From the NCBI GenBank assembly GCA_036743055.1, contig DAINQE010000012.1, positions 1 through 55,294 on the forward strand: a DNA stretch of 55,294 bases, in the 5' to 3' direction. The DNA is from Sabulitectum sp036743055 (GTDB lineage Bacteria > Fermentibacterota > Fermentibacteria > Fermentibacterales > JCC-6). The position numbers and the translations under genes were made by a program. This document shows positions 33,578-41,866 of this stretch, piece after piece. The notes beneath the pieces are model-generated. The model did no database searches, was not told where the DNA came from, and worked only from the letters and a program-made list of their open reading frames with translations. Each line of letters begins with the position of its first letter. Within the stretch, counting starts at the first letter, position 1.

Positions 33578-34793
33578 CTTCCTCTCCTTCCGGTACAGCG
33601 GGAGGACCATCGGTAAAGGCCCAGGTTATCCCGAAGGACCATGTCCGCCCCTGATCGTCGGTAATGTCCTCTATCGCAACCCCGATGGAGAAAGGAAGCA
33701 GCGTAAAACCCAGCAACGCGTCCACGGAGCCGGTCCATTCGCCGGAATCGTTCATGGAGCCGGTGAATCTGGGGCCGGCTTCAACCCTTCCCCTGTACCA
33801 GTTCCGGCCAAGGAGGACCCTGCAGTTCACCGCCAGGGAATCCCCGTCGAATAACCATGCCGCCGCGGCCTTTCCCCTCACGAGCCCCGTTTCCAGTGTC
33901 CAGTCCGCCGCCGCCGCCGGATCGTCCCCGATCCGCCCCAGCAGACTGAAGTTATCGCCCCTGAACGACATGCCCTGGAACGGATCACCCTCCACCGGGG
34001 ATGAATGGAACACGGAAAGGGAAACCGGCCCGGGATCCCATGTAAGCCCTCCCCAGAAGCCGGGGCTTTCCTCCCTGTATTCCCCGGAAAGGGAGACCTT
34101 GAATAATCCTGGAGAGAACGAAATCCCCCCTGCTGTCCTGTATTCGAAGGCTGAATCCACCTGTGCGGCTGCGGCTCCCAGTTCGAGGACCGTTCCTCCC
34201 AGTGCGGAGGAGAAGCCTGCAAGGAGCTCCGGTCTCCTGTCGTCCTCATAGAGCCTGGAGAAACCAGCCCTGAGATATGCCGGGCCGCCGTTCCAGAGGC
34301 CCCATGTCCCCCAGCCGTGGCCTCCGCTCTCCCAGCTTGCGCCCTTCAGACTGAAGGGTCCCCGGGAAAGCATGCCCAGGGCCAGGGAAACGGAATCGTC
34401 CCTGGTGAGGTCGAAGTTGCCGGCCATCCCCCAGGGAAGCGGCCTGTCCAGCTCGAAGGAATACCTGCTGTGGTCGCCTGTGTTCTGTATCAGACCTATC
34501 CTGGAGAGGCTGAGGGTGTCCTGCAGATCTCCGTGGGTAACCGAGGTGTTCCATTTCCCGCCGCCCCAGATGCCGCTCTGAAGAGGATCCGTGATCTCCG
34601 CGTCCGGCCAGGAAAGGTCAGCGGGGACAGAGCCGATACCCGCCAGGGGCAGGCCGTCATCCAGCACCTGACTGGAACCACCGGATATGAGGTAGTCCGC
34701 TGAGCTTTCGTGAAGGAATCGGTTCTGCAGCAGGGCATACCAGTCAGAGGCGTCCTGAACCGGGAACGAGAGGAGGATGAGAAGGACCGTCAA
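33567..34793 (-). CDS. exported beta-barrel-like protein of unknown function
   Basis: 408 residues from TTG at 34793, overlapping the pgi stop, with GGGAGGG before it. A short hydrophobic leader (LLILLSFPV) precedes many amphipathic beta strands with aromatic ends: WGTWGLWNGGPAYLRAGF, GGLTWDPGPVSLSVFHSS and FSIGVAIEDITDD. The pattern suggests an outer-membrane barrel. The predicted last residues (EGEEDGR) do not end in the usual aromatic residue of a barrel. I do not recognise the family. Confidence 0.5.
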   Translation of the reverse strand: MTVLLILLSFPVQDASDWYALLQNRFLHESSADYLISGGSSQVLDDGLPLAGIGSVPADLSWPDAEITDPLQSGIWGGGKWNTSVTHGDLQDTLSLSRIGLIQNTGDHSRYSFELDRPLPWGMAGNFDLTRDDSVSLALGMLSRGPFSLKGASWESGGHGWGTWGLWNGGPAYLRAGFSRLYEDDRRPELLAGFSSALGGTVLELGAAAAQVDSAFEYRTAGGISFSPGLFKVSLSGEYREESPGFWGGLTWDPGPVSLSVFHSSPVEGDPFQGMSFRGDNFSLLGRIGDDPAAAADWTLETGLVRGKAAAAWLFDGDSLAVNCRVLLGRNWYRGRVEAGPRFTGSMNDSGEWTGSVDALLGFTLLPFSIGVAIEDITDDQGRTWSFGITWAFTDGPPAVPEGEEDGR

Positions 34794-36022
34794 TGGCCCT
34801 CCCTGCCCATGGCCCTGTAGGTGAGGACCTTTCCCCGCTCGACGCCGGGCTGATCCAGGGGATTGATCCCCAGTGCCAGGCCGGTGAGAACCGTTGCTGT
34901 CTCAAGTGCCATGAACAGCTGGCCCATGACAACCCCGTTCACCTCTGGAATGGTAATGGTTGAAACTGGAACTCCCCTTTCGGTGAGGGCTTCCGCCGTT
35001 GCCGAAGCCTCCGCAAGCCTGAGTTCGTCGGGGCTCCTGCCCTGGAGATAGGCCATGGATGGAATGTGGCTGAACTCTCCCGGCTGAGGTTTTCCACTGG
35101 GCATGGGCCCCTCGGTCAGAACGGTAACGGTCTTGTCCAGCGGCCCCTCCATGAAGAGCTGCACCAGGGAGTGCTGGTCCGCAGGTCCCCGGCATGCAAG
35201 GGGTGTCTGCCCGGTGTTCACTGTATCACCCCTGAGGTTAGCGGCCTTGCCCAGGCTCTCCGCCCACAGCTGGGCAAACCACAGGGCTGTCTGATGCAGG
35301 CGGTCGTTATAGGGCATGAAGACATGCACCGGATGGCTTGAGAATCTGGAAAGGTATGCCCCGGCTATCCTTCCTGCAAGGCTGGACCGATCATTACGGT
35401 TGAAGTCCGCCTCCACCGCTTCCGCGCCCCGCAGAATGGATCCGGTGTCCACTCCGGCGAAGGCCGCAGGGAACATCCCCACCGGGGAGAGAACGCTGAA
35501 CCTCCCCCCCACGTTGGGGGGCACCGGAAGGGTCTGCCAGCCCTTCTCAGCCGCCAGCTGCCTCAGGCTTCCCTTCACCGGGTCGGTTATGGCCACCACG
35601 GGGGCTTCCGGACCCAGAAGGCGCCGGAGTTCCATGAAGATGGAAAGGGTCTCGGCGGTTCCGCCGGATTTGGTTATCACGCAGATGGCCGGATTCCGCG
35701 CTCCGGCGGATCTTACTTCCTCTGCTATCAGTGCAGAGTCAGGAGAGTCGATGAGCCGCACCCTGCGGTTCTCCCCGCAGGCTGAGAGCACAGCCCGCAA
35801 CCCCAGGGAAGAACCGCCTATACCTGCTACGAACAGGATATCACACCTGTCCATCAGGTCACCGGCCAGTTCTTCCGTTCTCCGGTGAAGCGAGTCCATG
35901 CCCGGAAGGTCAAGGAACCCCAGTCTGCCTGCAAGCCTCCACTCCTCGAACAGGTCCATTGCTTCCGTGCCCACCGGTTCCCACTCATAGGGCGCGCTGA
36001 ATTCGAACAGTTTTTCGGACAC
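34790..36022 (-). CDS. pgi: glucose-6-phosphate isomerase
   Basis: 410 residues, a short-form PGI. Visible are VAGIGGSSLG, TKSGGTAETL, the signature GGRFSVLSPVG, RGPADQHSLVQ and NPLDQPGVERGK. It interconverts glucose 6-phosphate and fructose 6-phosphate in the cytoplasm. The start is GTG at 36022 after GGGAGGAAG. It is the first gene of the long minus-strand run and is divergent from the Msr fusion, with 100 bases between that must hold promoters for both; I see no clear consensus boxes there. Confidence 0.95.
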   Translation of the reverse strand: MSEKLFEFSAPYEWEPVGTEAMDLFEEWRLAGRLGFLDLPGMDSLHRRTEELAGDLMDRCDILFVAGIGGSSLGLRAVLSACGENRRVRLIDSPDSALIAEEVRSAGARNPAICVITKSGGTAETLSIFMELRRLLGPEAPVVAITDPVKGSLRQLAAEKGWQTLPVPPNVGGRFSVLSPVGMFPAAFAGVDTGSILRGAEAVEADFNRNDRSSLAGRIAGAYLSRFSSHPVHVFMPYNDRLHQTALWFAQLWAESLGKAANLRGDTVNTGQTPLACRGPADQHSLVQLFMEGPLDKTVTVLTEGPMPSGKPQPGEFSHIPSMAYLQGRSPDELRLAEASATAEALTERGVPVSTITIPEVNGVVMGQLFMALETATVLTGLALGINPLDQPGVERGKVLTYRAMGREGH

Positions 36023-36122
36023 TTCTTCCTCCCTTGCCAGCGGCTTCGTTCAACGGCGAATATACACACCGGGAACCTGTGTACCGATAGGTTTGTATTC
36101 CTGCTGAAACGAAAGGAAGATC

Positions 36123-37055
36123 ATGACTGGAACGGTCAGGGCATTTGTGGCGATGATCGCGGTGGCTGCGGCTGCCGCGCTCACAGGCAGCGGCAATGGA
36201 GATGAAGCAATGGGATACAGGGAGCTCACCCCGGAAGAGGAATACGTAATCGTACACGGCGGTACGGAAAGACCGTTCACCGGCGAATACAACGAGCACT
36301 TCCAGAAGGGCCTTTACACCTGCAGGCGGTGCGGAGCGCCCCTGTTCACATCGGAAACCAAGTTCAGGGCCCACTGCGGCTGGCCTGCCTTCGACGCCGC
36401 CGTACCCGGAGCGGTGGAGGAGCTTCCCGACCCTGATGGAATGCGAACGGAGATACGCTGCGCATCATGCGGAGGCCACCTTGGTCATGTGTTCACCGGC
36501 GAGGGTTACACCGAAACGGACACCAGGCACTGCGTGAACTCGGTCTCCATGGATTTCCTTCCGGCGGAAAGGCTTGAAACGGCCTACTTTGCAGGGGGCT
36601 GCTTCTGGGGGGTCGAGTACGCCTTCGACCACACGGATGGGGTGCTGGACGCAACTTCGGGATACATGGGTGGAACCGACCCTTCTCCTACCTATCAGAG
36701 CGTCTGCGAAGGCACCACCGGCCACGCTGAGACAGTAAGGGTCTTCTACGACGGGGACAGGGTATCCTACAGGGAGCTTGCCATGCAGTTCTTCGAGCTG
36801 CACGACCCCACCCAGGTGAACCGCCAGGGTGTTGACATGGGTACACAGTACCGTTCGGCGGCGTTCTATACCGACCAGGGCCAGCGGGAGATACTGCAGG
36901 ATCTGATCTCAATCCTCGAAGGTGAGGGACTTGCGGTGGCAACGGAGGTTGCCCCGGCGGGAGACTTCTTCCCCGCCGAGGAATACCATCAGAACTACTT
37001 CGACAGGAACGGTGTCAGGGGCTGTCATGTGAGGGTAAGCAGATTCCCGGAGTGA
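36123..37055 (+). CDS. msrAB: exported MsrB-MsrA methionine sulfoxide reductase fusion
   Basis: 310 residues. A signal-like segment spans about 6-20, so the enzyme probably acts in the periplasm. MsrB (about 30-145) comes first: zinc Cys in CRRC (67, 70) and CASC (113, 116), HCGWPAF, and catalytic Cys137 in RHCVNSVSM. MsrA (about 152-305) follows, with AGGCFWGVE (Cys160), GYMGGTDPSPTYQSVCEGTTGHAE and a C-terminal region with GVRGC. The two reduce R- and S-methionine sulfoxides. The ATG has AAAGGAAG before it. Stands alone between divergent pgi and a convergent lipoprotein gene. Confidence 0.95.
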   Translation: MTGTVRAFVAMIAVAAAAALTGSGNGDEAMGYRELTPEEEYVIVHGGTERPFTGEYNEHFQKGLYTCRRCGAPLFTSETKFRAHCGWPAFDAAVPGAVEELPDPDGMRTEIRCASCGGHLGHVFTGEGYTETDTRHCVNSVSMDFLPAERLETAYFAGGCFWGVEYAFDHTDGVLDATSGYMGGTDPSPTYQSVCEGTTGHAETVRVFYDGDRVSYRELAMQFFELHDPTQVNRQGVDMGTQYRSAAFYTDQGQREILQDLISILEGEGLAVATEVAPAGDFFPAEEYHQNYFDRNGVRGCHVRVSRFPE

Positions 37056-37063
37056 GGATGTGT

Positions 37064-37849
37064 TCAGTTCCACCTTACAAGGGGAATGGAATCCAGGGGT
37101 ATGGAAGAAAAAACGGTCCTGGCAGGTCCCCCTGTCCTGAAGACTGCAACATCGATGGTGTCGCCTGCGGCGGAAAGGAGGAAGATGGAAAGACCATCCT
37201 CCCGGACAAGGTCGGGGGGCACATCATAGAAACCGGGAAGGGAAACGGAGTCCCCTTGAACGGTTCCCTCCATGAGAAGCCCGCCGCCGGGGAGCCTTGT
37301 GCCGGGCACCCCTTCCGGCCAGCCCAGGTGTCCCGGGCCGGGGATCACCACGAACAGGGATTCCGGGGGAGCTCCCGTGACCAGGGCCACGGTATCCCGA
37401 GGCTGAAGCTCGCTCCCGGGAGTGGTGAAGACATCTGCGGTCCCGGAGAACCCGAAGAGTACAGCTGTGTATGCCGAGGAATCGGAAAGGGCTTCGACAA
37501 GCACTTGCACCGTGGCAGTATCTCCTCTTGCCATGGCCATTTCAAGCTCCATCCTCATCCGCTCGGTTTCAATCTCCAGGAACGGGTCGGCGCAAAGGGC
37601 GGCGGTGTCGGTGGAAAGGACCTCTCCTCCGGAGGAAACGCTGAGCACTGTCAGCGGGGACCTTCCGGACCAGACCACGGGGAACCTTACGGAATCAGGG
37701 GCCTCCACCGCGAACGGAGGCGCAGGCACCGCCATGACTGGCCCGGCGGAGGAAGCAGGATTACTCGCCGGTTCGTTCCTCTCCCCCCCGCCGCAGCCGG
37801 ACAGGAGTACTGGACAGAGAAGCGTGAATGCAATAGTTTTCCAGACCAT
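37064..37849 (-). CDS. putative lipoprotein, unknown function
   Basis: 261 residues. The signal peptide ends in the lipobox LLSGC, with Cys19. A Pro/Ala/Ser-rich linker precedes beta-rich sequence such as FPVVWSGRSPLTVLSVSS and ALVTGAPPESLFVVIPGPG, with a helical stretch (ERMRMELEMAMARGDTATV) in the middle. No family recognised. It converges with the Msr fusion and is divergent from the next lipoprotein gene, with 51 bases between them. Confidence 0.6.
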   Translation of the reverse strand: MVWKTIAFTLLCPVLLSGCGGGERNEPASNPASSAGPVMAVPAPPFAVEAPDSVRFPVVWSGRSPLTVLSVSSGGEVLSTDTAALCADPFLEIETERMRMELEMAMARGDTATVQVLVEALSDSSAYTAVLFGFSGTADVFTTPGSELQPRDTVALVTGAPPESLFVVIPGPGHLGWPEGVPGTRLPGGGLLMEGTVQGDSVSLPGFYDVPPDLVREDGLSIFLLSAAGDTIDVAVFRTGGPARTVFSSIPLDSIPLVRWN

Positions 37850-37900
37850 TCAAAAACCGTTTCCAGCAAGCCAGTTCGTGAAAAGGCGGTCACATACCCG

Positions 37901-38605
37901 ATGAAAAGAATATACACCATAACGGTTTCGGCGGTCCTGATACTGTCCGCCTGCGGCTCCACTGAACAGACCAGCGGGTTCTTCGTGGGATCGGTGTCCG
38001 GCAGGGCCACGGAGACCGTTACCCAGGCGGTGAGCACCCCTCAGACCGAGTCCCAGGCGCCGATGCCCGACGACACCCTCCTCAACTGCTCCTTCCAGCG
38101 GGTCCTTGACCGGCCCTTCGGCCCGGACATACCCTACGACGTTTACGGTGGAGCCCTTCATATTTCGAACCGTTACTTCGACGACCCTGTGATACTCCTC
38201 AGCACCGCCGGGCTGGTGAGCGACGGTCTGGTGGAGGCGTCTTTCACCATAACCGACGCCCCTTCCCATGCGGTCTGCGGGCTTGTCCTCAGGGCTTCCG
38301 GCCCCAGTGACTTCCTGCTCCTCGGTGTTAACCGCAGGGGGCAGTACACCATTCAGAGGTGCAGGAACGGCCTCTGGATACCGGTCATGGGCCTGGACGC
38401 ATTCCAGGACTCGAGGCTCCTGCCCTACTCCATGGAGCAGGTGGAGCTCACCGCGGAGGTCCACGGCAGCTACACCGACTTCTTCGTGAACGGGCAGCTC
38501 ATCCAGGTGGTCAGGACAGCGGTTCCCCCCACCGGCCAGATCGGCGTCTTCGTGGATGGTAGGATGGATGCGGAACTGGACAGGATAACGGTGGTCCCCC
38601 TGTGA
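37901..38605 (+). CDS. lipoprotein with a LamG/DUF1080-like jelly-roll domain
   Basis: 234 residues from ATG at 37901. The open frame extends far upstream but only this ATG gives a signal peptide with lipobox (LILSAC). After a linker the domain reads YDVYGGALHISNRYF, AVCGLVLRASGPSDFLLLGV and ELTAEVHGSYTDFFVNGQLI, ending GQIGVFVDG. This is the concanavalin-type fold of LamG/3-keto-disaccharide hydrolase domains. It is translationally coupled to the deacetylase gene by a GTGA overlap, which hints at polysaccharide binding. Confidence 0.7.
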   Translation: MKRIYTITVSAVLILSACGSTEQTSGFFVGSVSGRATETVTQAVSTPQTESQAPMPDDTLLNCSFQRVLDRPFGPDIPYDVYGGALHISNRYFDDPVILLSTAGLVSDGLVEASFTITDAPSHAVCGLVLRASGPSDFLLLGVNRRGQYTIQRCRNGLWIPVMGLDAFQDSRLLPYSMEQVELTAEVHGSYTDFFVNGQLIQVVRTAVPPTGQIGVFVDGRMDAELDRITVVPL

Positions 38606-39507
38606 CGGCACTTATCGCACTGCTTGTGCTGTACGCCCCCCTGGTGACCACCGCTCCGGCGCTGGAACACGGGCCCGACCCCGAACCCTGCGCCTACCCG
38701 AGCGGTGTCCCGGTACTCACCTACCATCAGATAACCGACAGTCCCTCCAAGTACGCCGCCACTCCAGGCAAGCTCAGGGACGACCTCAGGAGACTTTATG
38801 ACGCGGGTTTCTTTCTGATCCAGCCCTGCGACCTGGAGAACGGCCTTCAGAACGTTCCGTTTCATAGAAGACCGGTGATGATAACCTTCGACGACGGCTG
38901 GGAGGACAACTTCAGGTACATCGAGAACGGAACCGACAGGTCCCTGGACCCCAATTGCGCCGTTGCCATAGTGAACGATTTCATAGAGGATCATCCCGAC
39001 TTCGGAAGAGGGGTTACATTCTTCATCAGCTGGGACAAGGTACCCTTCGGCAGCCAAACCGAGGAGAAGCTTAACCAGGTGCTGGACATGGGCCATGCCA
39101 TAGGCAACCACACCGCCGACCACAGGTCCTTCATGGAGATTCACCCGACCACTTACTACACGCAGGTTATACCGGCTCTTGATTCCTTCAGGCGAAGACT
39201 GGGTCTGAGAACCTCCTCCATAAACGCCCTGGCCTACCCCGGCGGCAAGCTGCCCGCCGCGGCGGGAGCCGAGGAGGTACTCGCCGGAATGGAATACATG
39301 GGCAGGGAAGCAGTGGTTCAGGGTTATCTTGTTGACGGAGCGGTGGAGAACCTGAGCAGGGTTTACGAGAACGGCACTGGAAGGTTCAGGATAAGCAGGT
39401 TGGACATGGCCCTCTACAGCGTGAACAGGCTCCTTGGCTGGAACAATCTCATGGAGGAGAGCATTGCCAGGAGTTCCCTCCACGATCCGCTCCCCTGGAG
39501 GCCCTAA
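38602..39507 (+). CDS. secreted polysaccharide deacetylase
   Basis: 301 residues from GTG at 38602. A signal segment covers about 1-18. The NodB domain shows VLTYHQITDSPSKYA, the metal Asp motif MITFDDGWEDNF, and the His motif GNHTADHRSF, then LAYPGGKLP. Carbohydrate esterase family 4 enzymes remove N-acetyl groups from peptidoglycan or exopolysaccharides. It ends four bases past the stop of the convergent nitroreductase. Substrate unknown. Confidence 0.88.
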   Translation: MTALIALLVLYAPLVTTAPALEHGPDPEPCAYPSGVPVLTYHQITDSPSKYAATPGKLRDDLRRLYDAGFFLIQPCDLENGLQNVPFHRRPVMITFDDGWEDNFRYIENGTDRSLDPNCAVAIVNDFIEDHPDFGRGVTFFISWDKVPFGSQTEEKLNQVLDMGHAIGNHTADHRSFMEIHPTTYYTQVIPALDSFRRRLGLRTSSINALAYPGGKLPAAAGAEEVLAGMEYMGREAVVQGYLVDGAVENLSRVYENGTGRFRISRLDMALYSVNRLLGWNNLMEESIARSSLHDPLPWRP

Positions 39508-40283
39508 CCGGGCTGCCTCCTGGTCCACCTTCTTTCCGGAAGCTTCCATCTGTTCCGCACAGCCGGGTAACCAACACAGAGAACAGCACCGCTCCTGCCC
39601 ATTCCCAGCAGCGGGCTCAGTATCTTCAGCACCCCGTTCCACAGCGTTCCCAGCCCCATGGCCCTGGCCTTCATCTCCACGGCTGCGGCGGCAATCACCG
39701 TGTCGGCGGAACCGGTGACGTTATTAAGGGGCGCATTGAAGAAAAGCACGCAGGGAGCCCCCCAGGCAAGCAGGTCCTCCCCGGCCCGAAGCCTTCTCAC
39801 CATGGGCCGGGCCTTACCCGAAAGCAGTGTGACCAGCCTGAAGCAATCCACCAGCGACAAAAGCCTGAGAACAGGCTTCACAAGCTTCCCGCGGACCCTG
39901 TCAGCCCCGGACACCACGGTAACCCGAAGTCCCTGGTCGTTGTGGCCGGTTGGTGAGAGACCAACCGGAGAGAGAATCTCGTCGATGACTGCATCGGGAA
40001 GGTCCCCATTACCGAAAACCCTCACCGATCTCCTGGAGGCGAAGAGCCAGTCCACGCACCGGGCAAGGGGCATGTCCCCCTGATCCTCCAGGGGTTCCAG
40101 GTCCCAGCAGTTCCCGGGGCAGTGCGCCCCGCAGTGGCCGCAGCCTATGCAGATCGGTGAGAAGGACTCAACCCTTCCCCCGGGTCCTGTAACGATGGCG
40201 GAAACCGGGCATACCCGGGAGCATATGCCGCAGCCGGTGCACCTCTCCCGAAGGAAGTCTCCCCTTACATCGAAGCCGCTCAC
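39504..40283 (-). CDS. ferredoxin-nitroreductase fusion
   Basis: 259 residues from GTG at 40283, overlapping the upstream stop (GTGA). Two 4Fe-4S motifs open the protein: CTGCGICSRVCP and CIGCGHCGAHCP. Residues about 75-255 are a flavin nitroreductase domain (SRRSVRVFGNGDLPDAVIDE, LSPTGHNDQGLRVTVVSG, GLGTLWNGVLK). Such fusions occur mainly in anaerobes, with electrons passing from the clusters to FMN. The substrate is unknown. Confidence 0.88.
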   Translation of the reverse strand: MSGFDVRGDFLRERCTGCGICSRVCPVSAIVTGPGGRVESFSPICIGCGHCGAHCPGNCWDLEPLEDQGDMPLARCVDWLFASRRSVRVFGNGDLPDAVIDEILSPVGLSPTGHNDQGLRVTVVSGADRVRGKLVKPVLRLLSLVDCFRLVTLLSGKARPMVRRLRAGEDLLAWGAPCVLFFNAPLNNVTGSADTVIAAAAVEMKARAMGLGTLWNGVLKILSPLLGMGRSGAVLCVGYPAVRNRWKLPERRWTRRQPG

Positions 40284-41866
40284 GGAACCACCTGCAGGTC
40301 CACATCCGGCGTCTCCATGCCAGGGAGCACCTCTATCACCCCTGGCCAGGCCCCGTAGGGCTCCCCGGGGTCCCATACCCCGCTGCCGTTCCTGTCCACG
40401 AAGCAGGAAACGGTGTACCTTCCACCGGGAACCTCTTCAACCCGGTAGTCCCCAGGAGCATAATCCCCCCTGATCATCAAATCTCCACCTCCCGCAGCGG
40501 ATACCACCACGGAGATCACCGAAGAAGCTATTCCCGTTATCCTGCCGGAAACGGAGCCGGGGCTCTCGCTCCAGGCGGGAACGAAGGTCCAGCTTTTCCC
40601 GGCAAGGGTGTCGCCCTGGAGGGAAACCAGCCCTGAGTCAAGGTCTATGCGGTACTGCTTTTCCCCCAGAAGATCCCCTTCCGGGTGGAACTCGAATGCC
40701 GTGGGCGCAGTTCTGATAAGCTCCCCGGGAACCGGGGTCTGATCGTACACCCGGGTAACGCCGTAGAGTACAGTCAGGGTCTCCAGATCGACCCAGTCGG
40801 AGAATGAGATCACGAAGGGACCACTCGGGGGAACTTCCGTGCCCCCGTCCTCCGGATAAGCGGACTGCACCGCAAAGGGATATGAAGGAAGTGAATCCAC
40901 AGCCCAGAACTCGATGGAATCAGGGAGAGAAGGGTTTCCCGCGAGGTCCTCGATCCCCGTGGCGGACACCGTGTAAAGGGTGTCCTGCAGCCTCTCACCT
41001 GTGTAAACGGTAAGCAGACCGGTGGATGACCTTCCCCGGAACACCTCTGCTCCCAGCAGCGGCACATCCATACCGTCAGGGCCCGTGATCCTGATGCCGG
41101 ACCCACCTGCGCCGGGGGATCTCACCTGCTCGTTCCAGCCTATCTCCACATGCCAGCCGTCTATGGCTTCGGCGTGGGAGATCACCGGTCCTATGCTGTC
41201 CACGATGGTCATGGTGAGGGAGAATGAGGCGGTGTCACCAGGAACCAGGGTGACCAGTTCGAAAGCGCCGGGCTCCCTTTCAGGGTCCCAGGACCTGCTC
41301 ATGTCGTTGTCCTCGTAGCAGACCACCCTGTAGTCGCCTTCGGGAAGCCATCCCATGAGAACGGAGTCGGTGGAGTCGGGGTAGCCGGTAAGATAGGCGT
41401 TTGAGGTGTCGGGAAGAAGGAAAAGGTCGCATCTGGTAAGCTCTGTCACCTCTCCGCCCCCTGAACGGGAAAGCAGCCCCCGGATCCAGGCGAAATCGTC
41501 CCTGGGAACCGAATTCCACACCAGGTTGAGGGGTTCCCCCACCGGGTTTCCCCTGCGGTCCTGAAGCTGCCCCGAGACGGTTGCCGTGAGCACTGAACCT
41601 CCGTCGTCGGTGCGTATCACTATCCGCCTGTCCTCGATGGTGACCACAGCCTCAGCCGGAAAGACCTCCACCAGGGATTCAGAGCCGGAGATCCTCTCGG
41701 AGTACTCGATAACCACCCTGGAGGGTACGACGGACTGGAAACCAGGCTCCGGTGATACGGATACCACCTCGGGCGGGTCCCTGTCCTCCGGGCCTCCCGA
41801 AGGGGCAACCACCTTGGCGCACGCCGCCAGAAGGAGCAGGCCGAAAAAAGCCGTTGACAGCCTCAT
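40280..41866 (-). CDS. Ig-like (Big_5) lipoprotein
   Basis: 528 residues. The lipobox is LLAAC. Just after the Cys comes SGGPEDRDPPEVVSVSPEPG, the opening common in a family of Bacteroidota-like lipoproteins with SbsA/Big_5 Ig-like domains. Later repeats include YSERISGSESLVEVFPAE, FVISFSDWVDLETLTVLYG and a C-terminal GRITGIASSVISVVV with DYRVEEVPGGRYTV. It is probably a surface or periplasmic structural protein. It shares an ATGA overlap with the upstream ParB-TPR gene. Confidence 0.75.
   Translation of the reverse strand: MRLSTAFFGLLLLAACAKVVAPSGGPEDRDPPEVVSVSPEPGFQSVVPSRVVIEYSERISGSESLVEVFPAEAVVTIEDRRIVIRTDDGGSVLTATVSGQLQDRRGNPVGEPLNLVWNSVPRDDFAWIRGLLSRSGGGEVTELTRCDLFLLPDTSNAYLTGYPDSTDSVLMGWLPEGDYRVVCYEDNDMSRSWDPEREPGAFELVTLVPGDTASFSLTMTIVDSIGPVISHAEAIDGWHVEIGWNEQVRSPGAGGSGIRITGPDGMDVPLLGAEVFRGRSSTGLLTVYTGERLQDTLYTVSATGIEDLAGNPSLPDSIEFWAVDSLPSYPFAVQSAYPEDGGTEVPPSGPFVISFSDWVDLETLTVLYGVTRVYDQTPVPGELIRTAPTAFEFHPEGDLLGEKQYRIDLDSGLVSLQGDTLAGKSWTFVPAWSESPGSVSGRITGIASSVISVVVSAAGGGDLMIRGDYAPGDYRVEEVPGGRYTVSCFVDRNGSGVWDPGEPYGAWPGVIEVLPGMETPDVDLQVVP

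Noticed and set aside
36023..36122. TAGGTTTG in the divergent spacer as a Bacteroidota-type -7 box
   Set aside because: No matching -33 box at the right distance; could be chance.
37052..37900. N-terminal extension of the lipoprotein gene at 37901
   Set aside because: The extension is antisense to another lipoprotein gene and lacks any pattern; ATG 37901 gives a proper lipobox signal peptide.
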